A stretch of DNA of 41,154 bases from Pseudomonas plecoglossicida NBRC 103162 = DSM 15088 (GCF_000730665.1 NZ_BBIV01000053.1:1-41154); one strand, 5' to 3'; shown: positions 1-8,100, counted from the first letter of the stretch. Notes: generated by a model from the sequence alone, not told the origin. Numbers and translations: made by a program.

Positions 1-92
1 TTCGGATCACTCTCCCACGCGGGTGTGGGGACACACACCAGTGCTGGCTACGATCTCTGTCCCGCGCGCTCGAACCCTAACAAAGCAAAAGG

Positions 93-128
93 CGGCTGGC
101 CCTATCGGGCCAGCCGTCTTTTCTTTTT
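93..128 (+). terminator. Rho-independent terminator of an upstream locus
   Basis: A perfect 10-bp stem (93-102 with 107-116) has a 4-nt loop and is followed by a T-rich tract to about 128, so it terminates plus-strand transcription entering from outside the window. The A-rich left flank may give weak function in the other direction. I recognise no gene in bases 1-86; they may be the tail of an upstream transcript. Confidence 0.8.
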
Positions 129-211
129 CAAAATGTCAGCGCCGCTGCAGATCTGAAGCCATGCGCCTCATGTTTGCTGCGCGACAGCGCAGCCCGAAAG
201 GGCTGGGTGAT

Positions 212-267
212 CTCCTACAGGATCGGTGGTGACCCTGTAGGAGCGGGCTTGCCCGCGATGAGGCCAT
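212..267. repeat. REP element with an inverted partial copy
   Basis: Bases 234-265 match the P. putida-type REP sequence, with a GCGGGC/GCCCGC palindromic core between a CCTGTAGGAG end and a GAGGCC end. Bases 212-221 repeat the CCTGTAGGAG end in inverted orientation, giving a perfect 10-bp inverted repeat (212-221 with 234-243). It lies just downstream of uvrB, and its hairpin could stabilise or end that mRNA. Confidence 0.8.
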
Positions 268-283
268 TGCAGACGGCATCAAA

Positions 284-2299
284 TCAACTGGTGATCAACC
301 GCTCCCGAAGCTGGGTAATCTCGTCTCGCAACTGCGCCGCTGCCTCGAACTCCAGGTCACGGGCAAACTGCATCATCTTCTCTTCCAGCTGCTTGATCCG
401 CTTGGTGATCTCACCCGGCGTGCGCAACTCGGCTTCGTAACGGGCGCTCTCCTCCGCCGCCTTGGCCATGCCCTTGCGCTTCTTGCTTCGGGCCCCCGGC
501 ACGGTGGCGCCTTCCAGGATGTCGGTGATGTCCTTGACCACGCCCTTGGGCACGATGCCGTTTGCCTGGTTGAACGCGACCTGCTTCTCCCGGCGTCGCT
601 CGGTCTCGTCGATGGCCCGCTGCATGGAACCTGTGATCTGGTCGGCGTAGAGAATGGCGCGGCCATTGAGGTTGCGCGCGGCACGACCGATGGTCTGGAT
701 CAGCGAGCGCTCGGAGCGCAGGAAGCCTTCCTTGTCGGCATCGAGAATCGCCACCAACGACACCTCGGGCATGTCCAGACCCTCGCGCAACAGGTTGATC
801 CCCACCAGCACGTCGAAGGTGCCCAGGCGCAGGTCGCGGATGATCTCTACCCGCTCCACGGTATCGATGTCCGAGTGCAGGTAACGCACCCGTACATCGT
901 GGTCGGCCAGGTAATCGGAAAGGTCTTCGGCCATGCGCTTGGTCAGCGTGGTCGCCAGCACGCGCTCGCCCTGGTCGACCCGCTTGCGGATCTCCGAAAG
1001 CAGGTCGTCGACCTGGGTCAGCGCCGGGCGCACTTCGACCTGCGGGTCGACCAGGCCGGTGGGGCGCACTACCTGCTCGACCACCCGCCCGGCATGTTCA
1101 GCTTCATAGGGCCCCGGCGTTGCCGAAACGAAGATGGTCTGCGGGCTCACCGACTCCCATTCGTCGAAGCGCATGGGGCGGTTGTCCAACGCCGAGGGCA
1201 GGCGGAAGCCGTATTCGACCAGGGTTTCCTTGCGCGAGCGGTCGCCTTTGTACATGGCGCCCACCTGCGGAACGCTGACGTGCGATTCGTCGATCACCAA
1301 CAGCGCATCCGCCGGCAGGTAATCGTAGAGCGTGGGCGGCGGTGCCCCGGCCGGGCGTCCGGAGAGGTAGCGCGAGTAGTTCTCGATGCCGTTGCAGTAA
1401 CCCAGTTCGAGGATCATTTCCAGGTCGAAGCGGGTCCGTTGCTCCAGGCGCTGGGCTTCCACCAGCTTGTTGGCCTTTTGCAGGTACTCCAGGCGATCCT
1501 TGAGTTCGACCTTGATGCCCTCCACCGCCTCCAACAGGGTCTCGCGCGGGGTGACATAGTGGCTCTTGGGGTAGAAGGTGAACCGTGGCAGCTTGCGAAA
1601 GACCTCGCCGGTCAGCGGGTCGAAGGCCGCGATGTTCTCGACCTCGTCGTCGAACAACTCGATGCGGATGGCTTCGAGGTCCGATTCCGCCGGGAAGATG
1701 TCGATCACGTCGCCGCGCACGCGGAAGGTGGCGCGGGCGAAATCCATTTCGTTGCGGGTGTACTGCAGGTCGGCCAGACGGCGCAGCAACGCGCGCTGGT
1801 CCAGCTTGTCGCCACGGTCGACGTGCAGGACCATCTTCAGGTAAGTCTCGGGGCTGCCCAGGCCGTAGATGCACGACACCGTGGTCACGATGATCGCATC
1901 GCGCCGCTCCAGCAGGGCCTTGGTCGCCGAAAGGCGCATCTGCTCGATGTGGTCGTTGATCGAAGCGTCCTTCTCGATGAAGGTGTCCGACGACGGCACG
2001 TAGGCCTCGGGCTGGTAGTAGTCGTAGTAGGAGACGAAATACTCCACCGCGTTGTTCGGGAAGAACGCCTTGAATTCACCATACAGTTGCGCCGCCAGCG
2101 TCTTGTTCGGCGCCAGCACCAGCGTCGGCCGCTGCACCTGCTGGATGACGTTGGCGATGCTGAAGGTCTTGCCCGAACCGGTTACCCCGAGCAGGGTCTG
2201 GTGAGACAGCCCGGCGTCGATACCCTCGACCATCTGGCGGATGGCTTCGGGTTGGTCGCCGGCCGGCTGGAATCGGGTGACGAGCTGGAACTCGGACAT
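284..2299 (-). CDS. uvrB: UvrABC system protein B (excinuclease helicase subunit)
   Basis: UvrB is the damage-verification subunit of nucleotide excision repair. It is loaded by UvrA, opens the helix around a lesion and recruits UvrC for incision. The 671 residues are full family length. Visible features are the Walker A motif GVTGSGKT (about residues 38-45), the tyrosine-rich beta-hairpin YYDYYQPEAYVPSSD (about 91-110) that clamps DNA, helicase motifs including QTIGRAARN, and a C-terminal UVR domain (about 630-665) that binds UvrC. The ATG at 2299 has a GAGG ribosome site. The gene is transcribed away from the aminotransferase, with 287 bp between them; a weak LexA-like site sits there. A REP element follows the stop. 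Confidence 0.98.
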   Translation of the reverse strand: MSEFQLVTRFQPAGDQPEAIRQMVEGIDAGLSHQTLLGVTGSGKTFSIANVIQQVQRPTLVLAPNKTLAAQLYGEFKAFFPNNAVEYFVSYYDYYQPEAYVPSSDTFIEKDASINDHIEQMRLSATKALLERRDAIIVTTVSCIYGLGSPETYLKMVLHVDRGDKLDQRALLRRLADLQYTRNEMDFARATFRVRGDVIDIFPAESDLEAIRIELFDDEVENIAAFDPLTGEVFRKLPRFTFYPKSHYVTPRETLLEAVEGIKVELKDRLEYLQKANKLVEAQRLEQRTRFDLEMILELGYCNGIENYSRYLSGRPAGAPPPTLYDYLPADALLVIDESHVSVPQVGAMYKGDRSRKETLVEYGFRLPSALDNRPMRFDEWESVSPQTIFVSATPGPYEAEHAGRVVEQVVRPTGLVDPQVEVRPALTQVDDLLSEIRKRVDQGERVLATTLTKRMAEDLSDYLADHDVRVRYLHSDIDTVERVEIIRDLRLGTFDVLVGINLLREGLDMPEVSLVAILDADKEGFLRSERSLIQTIGRAARNLNGRAILYADQITGSMQRAIDETERRREKQVAFNQANGIVPKGVVKDITDILEGATVPGARSKKRKGMAKAAEESARYEAELRTPGEITKRIKQLEEKMMQFARDLEFEAAAQLRDEITQLRERLITS

Positions 2300-2324
2300 G
2301 ACGAACCTCGCGATGTTGCAGCAA

Positions 2325-2340
2325 CTGTAAATTTAGCCAG
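2325..2340 (-). promoter_or_regulatory. Possible LexA-like box upstream of uvrB
   Basis: The 16-mer has the form CTG-N10-CAG with an AT-rich core (TAAATTTA), the general shape of a gammaproteobacterial SOS box, and ends 26 bp before the uvrB start. A TATAGA hexamer just upstream on the minus strand could be a -10 element. About 6 of the 10 core bases fit the alternating TA consensus. uvrB is SOS-controlled in E. coli; I do not know that it is in Pseudomonas. Confidence 0.3.
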
Positions 2341-2418
2341 TAGTCTATACCCAAATGCGCCCCTCGGGGACCGGATTCAAGGTCAAGCTGTGAGCGCCTA
2401 TTGCGGTGGACCCGGCAA

Positions 2419-2504
2419 TTCGACCAATGGTCGAAAAAAATTTGCGCAAATCAGCTGAAAAGCCGCGACACAGTGTCGCCGTGACCGATCGGTATCACTA
2501 TACT
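2419..2504 (+). promoter_or_regulatory. Aminotransferase upstream region: two palindromes and a -10
   Basis: Two perfect interrupted palindromes lie here: TTCGACC-AAT-GGTCGAA at 2419-2435 and GCGACAC-A-GTGTCGC at 2465-2479. They are followed by TATACT at 2499-2504, a good -10 candidate for the aminotransferase gene starting at 2587, implying a leader of about 76 nt. I see no good -35 hexamer at 17 bp, so activator help is plausible. The palindromes could be operators; I cannot name the regulator. Confidence 0.4.
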
Positions 2505-2586
2505 GACTCCCCGTTTGTGCACCGCTTCAGTGCATTCGGCTGGAGCGTGTACGTCCTATCACTCTCCATTCAGAGCCAAGGTAACA

Positions 2587-3783
2587 ATGAGCCTGTTTTC
2601 CGCTGTAGAGCTGGCACCCCGCGACCCGATCCTGGGCCTCAACGAAGCATTCAACGCCGACCCGCGTACCGACAAGGTCAACCTGGGCGTGGGCGTCTAC
2701 TGCAACGAGGAAGGCCGCATCCCGCTGCTGCGCGCCGTGATCGAAGCCGAAACCCAGCGTGCCGCCCAGCATGCCTCGCGCGGCTACCTGCCGATCGATG
2801 GCATCGCCACCTACGACCAGGCTGTACAGAAACTCATCTTCGGCGCCGAGTCGCCACTGCTGGCCGCTGGCCGCGTGGTCACCGTGCAGGCCGTTGGCGG
2901 CACCGGCGCTCTGAAGATCGGTGCCGATTTCCTCAAGCGCCTTTCGCCGAACGCCGTGGTGGCCATCAGCGACCCGAGCTGGGAAAACCACCGTGCGCTG
3001 TTCGAGACCGCCGGTTTCCCGGTGCAGAACTACCGCTACTACGACGCGCCGAGCAACGACGTCAACCGCGCCGGCATGCTCGAGGACCTGAACAACCTGC
3101 CGTCCGGCTCGATCGTCGTGCTGCACGCCTGCTGCCACAACCCGACCGGCGTCGACCTGGGTCTGGACGACTGGAAAAACGTGCTGGAAGTGGTCAAGGC
3201 CAAAGGTCACGTGCCGTTCCTCGACATGGCCTACCAGGGCTTTGGTGACGGCATCGCCGAAGACGCCTTCGCCGTGCGCCTGTTCGCCGAGTCCGGCCTT
3301 GAGTTCTTCGTTTCCAGCTCGTTCTCCAAATCGTTCTCGCTGTACGGCGAGCGCGTCGGCGCACTGTCGATCGTCACCGCCTCCAAGGACGAAAGCACCC
3401 GCGTGCTGTCCCAGGTCAAGCGCGTGATCCGCACCACCTACTCCAACCCGCCGACCCACGGCGCCACCATCGTCGCCACCGTGCTCAACAGCGACGAACT
3501 GCGCAGCATGTGGGAAGCGGAGTTGGCCGAGATGCGCGTGCGCATCCACGGCATGCGCAAGCAGATGGTCGAGCTGCTGGCCGAATACGGCGCCAAGCGC
3601 GACTTCAGCTTCGTTGGCCGCCAGGCTGGCATGTTCTCCTACTCCGGCCTGACCGTCGAGCAGGTGGCGCGCCTGAAGAACGAGTTCGGCATCTACGCAC
3701 TGGACACCGGCCGCATCGCTGTGGCCGCGTTGAACCAGAGCAACATCCACGTGGTCACCAAGGCCATCGTCGAAGTGCTGTAA
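2587..3783 (+). CDS. tyrB: Aromatic / aspartate family amino-acid aminotransferase
   Basis: This is a fold-type I PLP-dependent aminotransferase of the AspC/TyrB family, which transfers amino groups between aromatic or acidic amino acids and 2-oxoglutarate. The 398-residue length fits (E. coli AspC 396, TyrB 397). The PLP lysine is K248 in FSKSFSLYGERVG, and the substrate-binding segment CCHNPTG is present. The ATG at 2587 follows an AAGGTAAC ribosome site and gives the usual N-terminus (MSLFSAVELAPRDP); a longer reading frame upstream lacks support. Substrate preference cannot be told from motifs alone: tyrB is my best assignment from its position next to uvrB and tRNA-Asn in pseudomonads, but aspC-like activity is possible. 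Confidence 0.9.
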   Translation: MSLFSAVELAPRDPILGLNEAFNADPRTDKVNLGVGVYCNEEGRIPLLRAVIEAETQRAAQHASRGYLPIDGIATYDQAVQKLIFGAESPLLAAGRVVTVQAVGGTGALKIGADFLKRLSPNAVVAISDPSWENHRALFETAGFPVQNYRYYDAPSNDVNRAGMLEDLNNLPSGSIVVLHACCHNPTGVDLGLDDWKNVLEVVKAKGHVPFLDMAYQGFGDGIAEDAFAVRLFAESGLEFFVSSSFSKSFSLYGERVGALSIVTASKDESTRVLSQVKRVIRTTYSNPPTHGATIVATVLNSDELRSMWEAELAEMRVRIHGMRKQMVELLAEYGAKRDFSFVGRQAGMFSYSGLTVEQVARLKNEFGIYALDTGRIAVAALNQSNIHVVTKAIVEVL

Positions 3784-3818
3784 CTGCTTGATTCTCTTCT
3801 GATTTGCCGAGGGGCAGC

Positions 3819-3846
3819 TTGACTTCCCCTTGGCAATCAGTAAGAT
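3819..3846 (+). promoter_or_regulatory. Promoter of tRNA-Asn
   Basis: TTGACT (3819-3824) and TAAGAT (3841-3846) are separated by 16 bp. This sigma70 promoter would start transcription about 5 nt before the tRNA. Confidence 0.7.
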
Positions 3847-3856
3847 ACCAGCAGAT

Positions 3857-3932
3857 TCCGCGATAGCTCAGTCGGTAGAGCAAATGACTGTTAATCATTG
3901 GGTCCCTGGTTCGAGTCCAGGTCGCGGAGCCA
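3857..3932 (+). tRNA. tRNA-Asn (GTT anticodon)
   Basis: A complete 76-nt cloverleaf. The acceptor arms TCCGCGA and TCGCGGA pair, the D-arm contains AGCTCAGTCGGTAGAGC, the anticodon loop CTGTTAA carries GTT (Asn), the T-loop reads TTCGAGT, and CCA is encoded. It has its own promoter and terminator, so it is a single-gene unit. Confidence 0.97.
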
Positions 3933-3939
3933 AATACTG

Positions 3940-3975
3940 AAAAACCTCCAGTTGCGTGTGCACTGGAGGTTTTTT
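3940..3975 (+). terminator. Terminator after tRNA-Asn
   Basis: The stem AAAAACCTCCAGT / ACTGGAGGTTTTT has a 9-nt loop and a T run, beginning 8 nt after the tRNA. It separates the tRNA from the deaminase-like gene. Confidence 0.9.
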
Positions 3976-4054
3976 GTTTTCGGCGTTCTTGTCTTCGCCC
4001 TGCCCTGTTCTATCGTTTGAAAGCGCATCGAGCGCTCATCGACAGGGAGTCATC

Positions 4055-5299
4055 ATGGACACTATCCAGAATGCCCAGCAGGCCGTGGACCTGGTCGCCA
4101 ACCAGGCTATCCTGGCCAGTCAGCAAGGCACCTTCGCGGTCGGCGGCTGCATCGTCGACAACCAGACCGGCAACGTACTCGCCGCCTTGCACAACAACGT
4201 ACTGATGCCATTCCCCAACAGTACCGTGCAGCCGCCCTTCCTGCCCCACGATCCCACTGCCCATGGCGAGCGGCAACTGGTCGACTGGTATTTCGCCAAC
4301 CGGCAGTCACTCGGCCTGCCACCCCCCCAGCAACTGACCGTGGTGACAACCCTGGACCCCTGTGCGATGTGTGCAGGCTCGCTGCTGACCGCAGGCTTCA
4401 ACGTGGCAGTCAGTGCCATCGACACCTATGCCGGGATCAACTACAACAGCCAGTTCGACTTCCCGACGCTGCCGCCCGCCGTGCGCCAACAGGCCCGCGA
4501 TACATGGGGCTACTACGCCGTGGATGCACCGATCGGCCGCCCCTACCAAGGCTCACAGGGTCCGATTCATGCCGGTCAATCGATAGACGCGGCAGCCTTC
4601 ACCCTCACCGGCACCGTGTTCGATGCCAGCGTCAACACCGTGCGTGAGGCGAGCAACAACAGCGGCCTGCCGCCTTCGCAGCTGAAGGACCCGACCACCC
4701 TGCCTGCCGACAGCAAGGTGCGCCAGGCACTCAGCGCACTGAGCCCCTGGGCGCTACAGCTCAAGACCGCGAACCCGCGCTTGCCGGGCCAGGAGCTGGC
4801 AAAACCGCTCATCGAGACCGCCCGGCAGGCCGACACGCCCAACGCCGTGGCGTTGCTCGACCCGTTCGGTAACCTGCTGGCGTGCCTGGGCGGCGTGGAA
4901 AACCAGTCGCCGATCCGCACCGCGTTCATGGAGACCACGCGCAACTACGCGATCATGCGCTGGACCCTGATGAACGACGCGGACCCAGTGGTTCGTCAGC
5001 AGGCCAATGATTACCTGACCCACCCCAAGTACGGCACCTTCGTGTTCCTCTACATCCCGGACCCGAGCAGCAGCCAGGCCGTGATGACATTCGGTGCGTA
5101 CGGCTCGACCATGGAGGGCGCCGTACCGCAGTCGTTCCCCTCCAACCTGCAATATGTGCTGCTGCCGGAGGGCACCACGGCGCAGGAGGTCGCGCAACTG
5201 GCCCTGAACCTCCCGCCCTTCTACACCCAGAGCGTGCAAGTCGCCCCCAGCCAGGTACTGGACGCGGCGCTGGTCAGCGCTGCACAGGCCTTGCTGTAG
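4055..5299 (+). CDS. Two-part cytidine-deaminase-fold protein
   Basis: The 414-residue protein begins with a cytidine/deoxycytidylate deaminase-type zinc domain. H70-G-E72 supplies a ligand and the catalytic glutamate, and P102-C103-A-M-C106 supplies the two cysteine ligands (about residues 1-165). The C-terminal 240 residues contain a segment resembling a second deaminase-like core without the zinc motif (ALLDPFGNLLACLGG, then SPIRTAFMETTR, about 268-305), so this may be a catalytic plus degenerate domain pair like that in long cytidine deaminases. No signal peptide is seen. ATG 4055 has a CAGGGAG ribosome site; a longer frame from 3956 would run through the tRNA terminator. The substrate is unknown: a free nucleoside or base, a pterin or a guanine are all possible. 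It sits alone between tRNA-Asn and a convergent cupin gene. Confidence 0.75.
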   Translation: MDTIQNAQQAVDLVANQAILASQQGTFAVGGCIVDNQTGNVLAALHNNVLMPFPNSTVQPPFLPHDPTAHGERQLVDWYFANRQSLGLPPPQQLTVVTTLDPCAMCAGSLLTAGFNVAVSAIDTYAGINYNSQFDFPTLPPAVRQQARDTWGYYAVDAPIGRPYQGSQGPIHAGQSIDAAAFTLTGTVFDASVNTVREASNNSGLPPSQLKDPTTLPADSKVRQALSALSPWALQLKTANPRLPGQELAKPLIETARQADTPNAVALLDPFGNLLACLGGVENQSPIRTAFMETTRNYAIMRWTLMNDADPVVRQQANDYLTHPKYGTFVFLYIPDPSSSQAVMTFGAYGSTMEGAVPQSFPSNLQYVLLPEGTTAQEVAQLALNLPPFYTQSVQVAPSQVLDAALVSAAQALL

Positions 5300-5306
5300 C
5301 CACGAC

Positions 5307-5330
5307 CACCCCGCCTTGCGCGGCGGGGTG
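5307..5330. terminator. Bidirectional terminator between convergent genes
   Basis: A 9-bp GC-rich stem, CACCCCGCC / GGCGGGGTG, with a 6-nt loop occupies almost the whole 33-bp gap between the deaminase-like gene (+) and the cupin gene (-). The T tract is weak on both sides. Confidence 0.6.
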
Positions 5331-5332
5331 CT

Positions 5333-5749
5333 TCATTGCGCCAGGGGCAAGGTCACCGGCTTGCCTTCATCCACCAGGCTCCAGACCAGCAACCTGGCAG
5401 GCTTGGTCTTGCTGGCGTTGCGCGACACGCTGTGCACAGTCCCCGGCGCTTCGTACCAGTACTCCCCCGCCTGGTAGGTCTTTTCCTGCTCATCATTGAG
5501 CTTCGACACCACTGCGCCTTCAAGCACATAGGCCATCACCGCGCCTGGATGCTGGTGGGCAGGCGATGCCTGGCCAGGGGCATAATTGACGGTGAGCATG
5601 ATCGCTTGCTTGCCGGGGGCATTCGAAGGTTGTTGTACCTGCAGGACCTTGACCTGGTCTGGCACGTCACCGTGCGCCCAGGCATTGGATTGGCCAGCGA
5701 GCAGGCCGATGCCGACGAGCAGGGCAAAAGGAAGATAGGAAGATTTCAT
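5333..5749 (-). CDS. Periplasmic cupin-domain protein
   Basis: The 138-residue protein has a Sec signal peptide (about residues 1-25, hydrophobic LPFALLVGIGLLAG and an AWA-H cleavage site). It continues as a single small cupin barrel with H65-x-H67, E77 and H106 in the usual metal-binding positions (PAHQHPGAVMAYVLEG, PGTVHSV). It is therefore probably an exported metal-binding protein. The function of such stand-alone periplasmic cupins is not established: redox, quercetinase-like or sugar-binding roles are all possible. The ATG at 5749 is preceded by AGGAGA and gives a clean signal peptide, whereas the longer frame from 5806 does not. It converges with the deaminase-like gene. Confidence 0.85.
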   Translation of the reverse strand: MKSSYLPFALLVGIGLLAGQSNAWAHGDVPDQVKVLQVQQPSNAPGKQAIMLTVNYAPGQASPAHQHPGAVMAYVLEGAVVSKLNDEQEKTYQAGEYWYEAPGTVHSVSRNASKTKPARLLVWSLVDEGKPVTLPLAQ

Positions 5750-5855
5750 GGGGCTTCTCCTGATTGGCGACTGCCTGCAGGTTAGGCCCAGGACCAACAG
5801 AGGCAAACGGCCAATTCGGAGAAAAAACAGGGGGCCGCTTCACAGCCCCGGGACT

Positions 5856-6416
5856 TCAGTTGCTACGTCCGATGGGGTAGAACTCGCCATGACTCCAGAC
5901 GCCAAGCCATTCTTCGCCATCAATCATGCGCGGCACCGCCAGCTCGACCAGCTGGTAGAACACATTGCGGTGGATCAACGCTTCGAGATTACTGCGCATC
6001 AGCACATACGGCGACGGCTCCTGGGTGACGGGATCGATCTCCACCCGCAGCGGATTGGCCGGGCCCGCCTCGACCTGATCCTCGACATTGCTGGTAAAGC
6101 TCAGCACTTGTTGCTCACCACTGCCCTGCACGTCGAGGGTCACGGCAACGAAAGGCACATCGTCGACCCGGATGCCAACCTTCTCGACCGGGGTGATCAG
6201 GAAGTACTCATCGCCATCACGCCGAATGATGGTGGAGAACAGCCGCACCATCGGCTTGCGCCCGATCGGCGTGCCCAGGTAGTACCAGGTGCCGTCACGG
6301 GCGATGCGCATGTCGATGTCGCCGCAGAAATCAGGATTCCACAGATGCACCGGCGGCAGGCCCTTGTGCTTGGGTATCTGTGCCAGCAGATCATTGGCCT
6401 TGCCGGAATCCGTCAT
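5856..6416 (-). CDS. DUF1285 family protein
   Basis: This is a 187-residue cytoplasmic protein of the DUF1285 family (my recognition, from the repeated beta-rich pattern with WYYLGTPIGRKPMVRLFS and YFLITPVEKVGIRVDDVPFV). No enzymatic motif is evident and the family has no assigned function. I prefer ATG 6416, with GAGG 8 nt upstream, over the in-frame GTG at 6434, which overlaps the stop of the upstream lipoprotein gene; both are possible. It is the last gene of a probable two-gene unit with the lipoprotein. Confidence 0.85.
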   Translation of the reverse strand: MTDSGKANDLLAQIPKHKGLPPVHLWNPDFCGDIDMRIARDGTWYYLGTPIGRKPMVRLFSTIIRRDGDEYFLITPVEKVGIRVDDVPFVAVTLDVQGSGEQQVLSFTSNVEDQVEAGPANPLRVEIDPVTQEPSPYVLMRSNLEALIHRNVFYQLVELAVPRMIDGEEWLGVWSHGEFYPIGRSN

Positions 6417-6426
6417 CGCGCTCGCC

Positions 6427-7032
6427 TCATTCACTCATTCCAAGAAGGCTACGAGCGTACTCGCGCATCGGTGCGGCAAGCAAATCCTGGGGTGAATTGT
6501 CGTGGAACGTCAACAATCCGCCACGGCTCTTGATCCGTGCGGTATCGATCAGGTAGCGGGTATTGGTTTCGATCAGCATCATCTGCACTACACCGGTATC
6601 CCAGCCCAGGCGATCGACCGCCTGTTCGTCATACCACTCATCGCCATTGCCGATACGGTCGTCGGTGCGGGCGAAGCGGGTATACAGCACGTAGTCGGCA
6701 CCGACCGCGCGCGCCTGGGCAATCGCTTCCTCAAGGCCCAGCGGGCCCGCAGCACGGCGCACCAGCGGGAAGTACTCGACAAAACTCTTGAAAGCCTCGT
6801 CGGCCACCACATTCTGAGGCGGTACCGGGCCGTTGGCGGGCGGCACGAAGGCACCCTGGCCAATGAAGATGAACGAGTCGGGCTGCAGGCGGATCGACAA
6901 TGAGCGGCGAGTATCGCTGTGGTCCAGCAGGCCGGCATCGCTCATGTGATAACGAACGCCCTCGCCCATGTCGCTGACATTCATGCAGCCACCCAGCGCC
7001 AACAGCGCCAGGGGCAAGACCAGGCTACGCAT
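6427..7032 (-). CDS. DUF4823-type outer-membrane lipoprotein
   Basis: The 201-residue lipoprotein has a type II signal peptide with the lipobox LALGGC, acylated at C16. Because residue +2 is Met, not Asp, outer-membrane sorting is expected. The mature part (about 17-201) resembles the DUF4823 family, with a core such as ARAVGADYVLYTRFARTDDR that recalls small periplasmic nucleotide- or GNA-like domains. No catalytic motif is visible. The ATG at 7032 has a strong GGAGGAAAG ribosome site. The stop lies about 10 bp before the DUF1285 start, so the pair is probably co-transcribed. Confidence 0.85.
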   Translation of the reverse strand: MRSLVLPLALLALGGCMNVSDMGEGVRYHMSDAGLLDHSDTRRSLSIRLQPDSFIFIGQGAFVPPANGPVPPQNVVADEAFKSFVEYFPLVRRAAGPLGLEEAIAQARAVGADYVLYTRFARTDDRIGNGDEWYDEQAVDRLGWDTGVVQMMLIETNTRYLIDTARIKSRGGLLTFHDNSPQDLLAAPMREYARSLLGMSE

Positions 7033-7097
7033 CTTTCCTCCAATGACCGGCGACGAAAAACCGGCGAATAGCTGGCGGATGCAGCTTTTGCGCCAGA

Positions 7098-8066
7098 TCA
7101 GCCGCCGATCACCTTCATCACCGTCACACCGCCGGCAAACGCCAGCTCCTGCTTGTCGGCCAAGGCCTTGACCAGCAAGCGCTGCAGCGCAGGCAAGGCC
7201 TCATGGCGCGGCTTTTCCAGCAGATCGCCGACAAAGTGACGATTGCTCGACGACAGGCAGCCGTGCAGCCAACCGGTGGACGACAGCCGCAAGCGCGAGC
7301 AGGTGCGGCAGAACGGCACGCTCTCGTTGGCAATCACACCGAAATGGCCCTTGCCGGGAATCTGGTAGCGCAGTGCAGTGGCATCCAGAGGCGCCTGGGC
7401 CTGCTGGTAGTCATGCGCCTGGCCGATGAGGGCGAGCAGATGGTCGAGCCCCACGAACTGTTGCAGGAACGCGTTGTTGTCTCGGGCCAGATGCCCCATG
7501 CGCATGAGCTCGATAAAACGCAGCTCATAGCCGCGATCGAGGCAGTAGTCGAGCATTGGCAGCACCTGGTCGAGGTTCTGTCCACGCATGGGCACCATGT
7601 TCACCTTGATCTGCATACCCATGCTCCGGGCCTGGTCCATGCCGGCGAGCACAGTGGCGAGGTCACCGCCGCGGGCGATCCGCCGGAAGGCTTGCGGGTC
7701 GAGGGAATCGAGGGAAACGTTCAAGCGGCGAATGCCGGCCGCCTGCAGTTGCGGCAACTTGCGCGAAAGCAGCTGGCCATTGGTGGTCAGGGTGATGTCC
7801 TGAAGGTCGAGCTTGGCGACGGCAGCCAGAAATGCATCCAGCCGCGGACTCACCAGCGGCTCGCCGCCGGTGATGCGCAGGCGCTCGATTCCGGCTGTTT
7901 CGATCAGGTAGGACACGCCACGGGCCAAGGTCTCGGCCGTGAGCTCATCCTGGGCCGCCACCAGGCGCTTGCCGTCAGGCACGCAATAGCTGCAGGCGTA
8001 GTTACAGGCAGCTGTCAGGCTGACGCGCAGGTTGCGAAAGCGCCTGCCTTGACGATCGACGATCAT
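7098..8066 (-). CDS. moaA: GTP 3',8-cyclase, MoaA-type radical SAM enzyme
   Basis: MoaA makes the first dedicated step of molybdenum cofactor synthesis, converting GTP to 3',8-cyclo-7,8-dihydro-GTP with two [4Fe-4S] clusters. The radical SAM motif CNYACSYC (C21, C25, C28) and SAM-binding TGGEPL are present. So are the C-terminal cluster ligands (CRTC ... C, spacing C-x2-C-x13-C) and the functional double glycine at the C-terminus (VIGG). The start at ATG 8066 is chosen for its GGAG ribosome site; upstream in-frame starts at 8081 and 8114 remain possible. At 322 residues it is typical. It is unlinked here to moaB/C/D/E, so it may be a second moaA paralogue. Confidence 0.88.
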   Translation of the reverse strand: MIVDRQGRRFRNLRVSLTAACNYACSYCVPDGKRLVAAQDELTAETLARGVSYLIETAGIERLRITGGEPLVSPRLDAFLAAVAKLDLQDITLTTNGQLLSRKLPQLQAAGIRRLNVSLDSLDPQAFRRIARGGDLATVLAGMDQARSMGMQIKVNMVPMRGQNLDQVLPMLDYCLDRGYELRFIELMRMGHLARDNNAFLQQFVGLDHLLALIGQAHDYQQAQAPLDATALRYQIPGKGHFGVIANESVPFCRTCSRLRLSSTGWLHGCLSSSNRHFVGDLLEKPRHEALPALQRLLVKALADKQELAFAGGVTVMKVIGG

Positions 8067-8100
8067 GGGTGACTCCGGCATGGATGAATCGGGGGCCGGC

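Noticed and set aside
1..86. A partial tRNA or gene end at the left border
   Set aside because: The segment has stretches resembling a T-arm, but no cloverleaf half and no convincing coding frame could be drawn.
875..2458. A 527-codon plus-strand frame across uvrB
   Set aside because: It lies antisense to the fully conserved uvrB and has no recognisable domain.
2406..3248. A plus-strand frame overlapping the aminotransferase start in another frame
   Set aside because: The +1 shifted frame turns Arg/Pro-rich inside tyrB; the real frame has the family motifs.
3910..3932. tRNA-Asn 3' end as an attachment site for an island
   Set aside because: I found no second copy of the T-arm/acceptor end within the window and no integrase; an 11-base match near 830 inside uvrB is chance.
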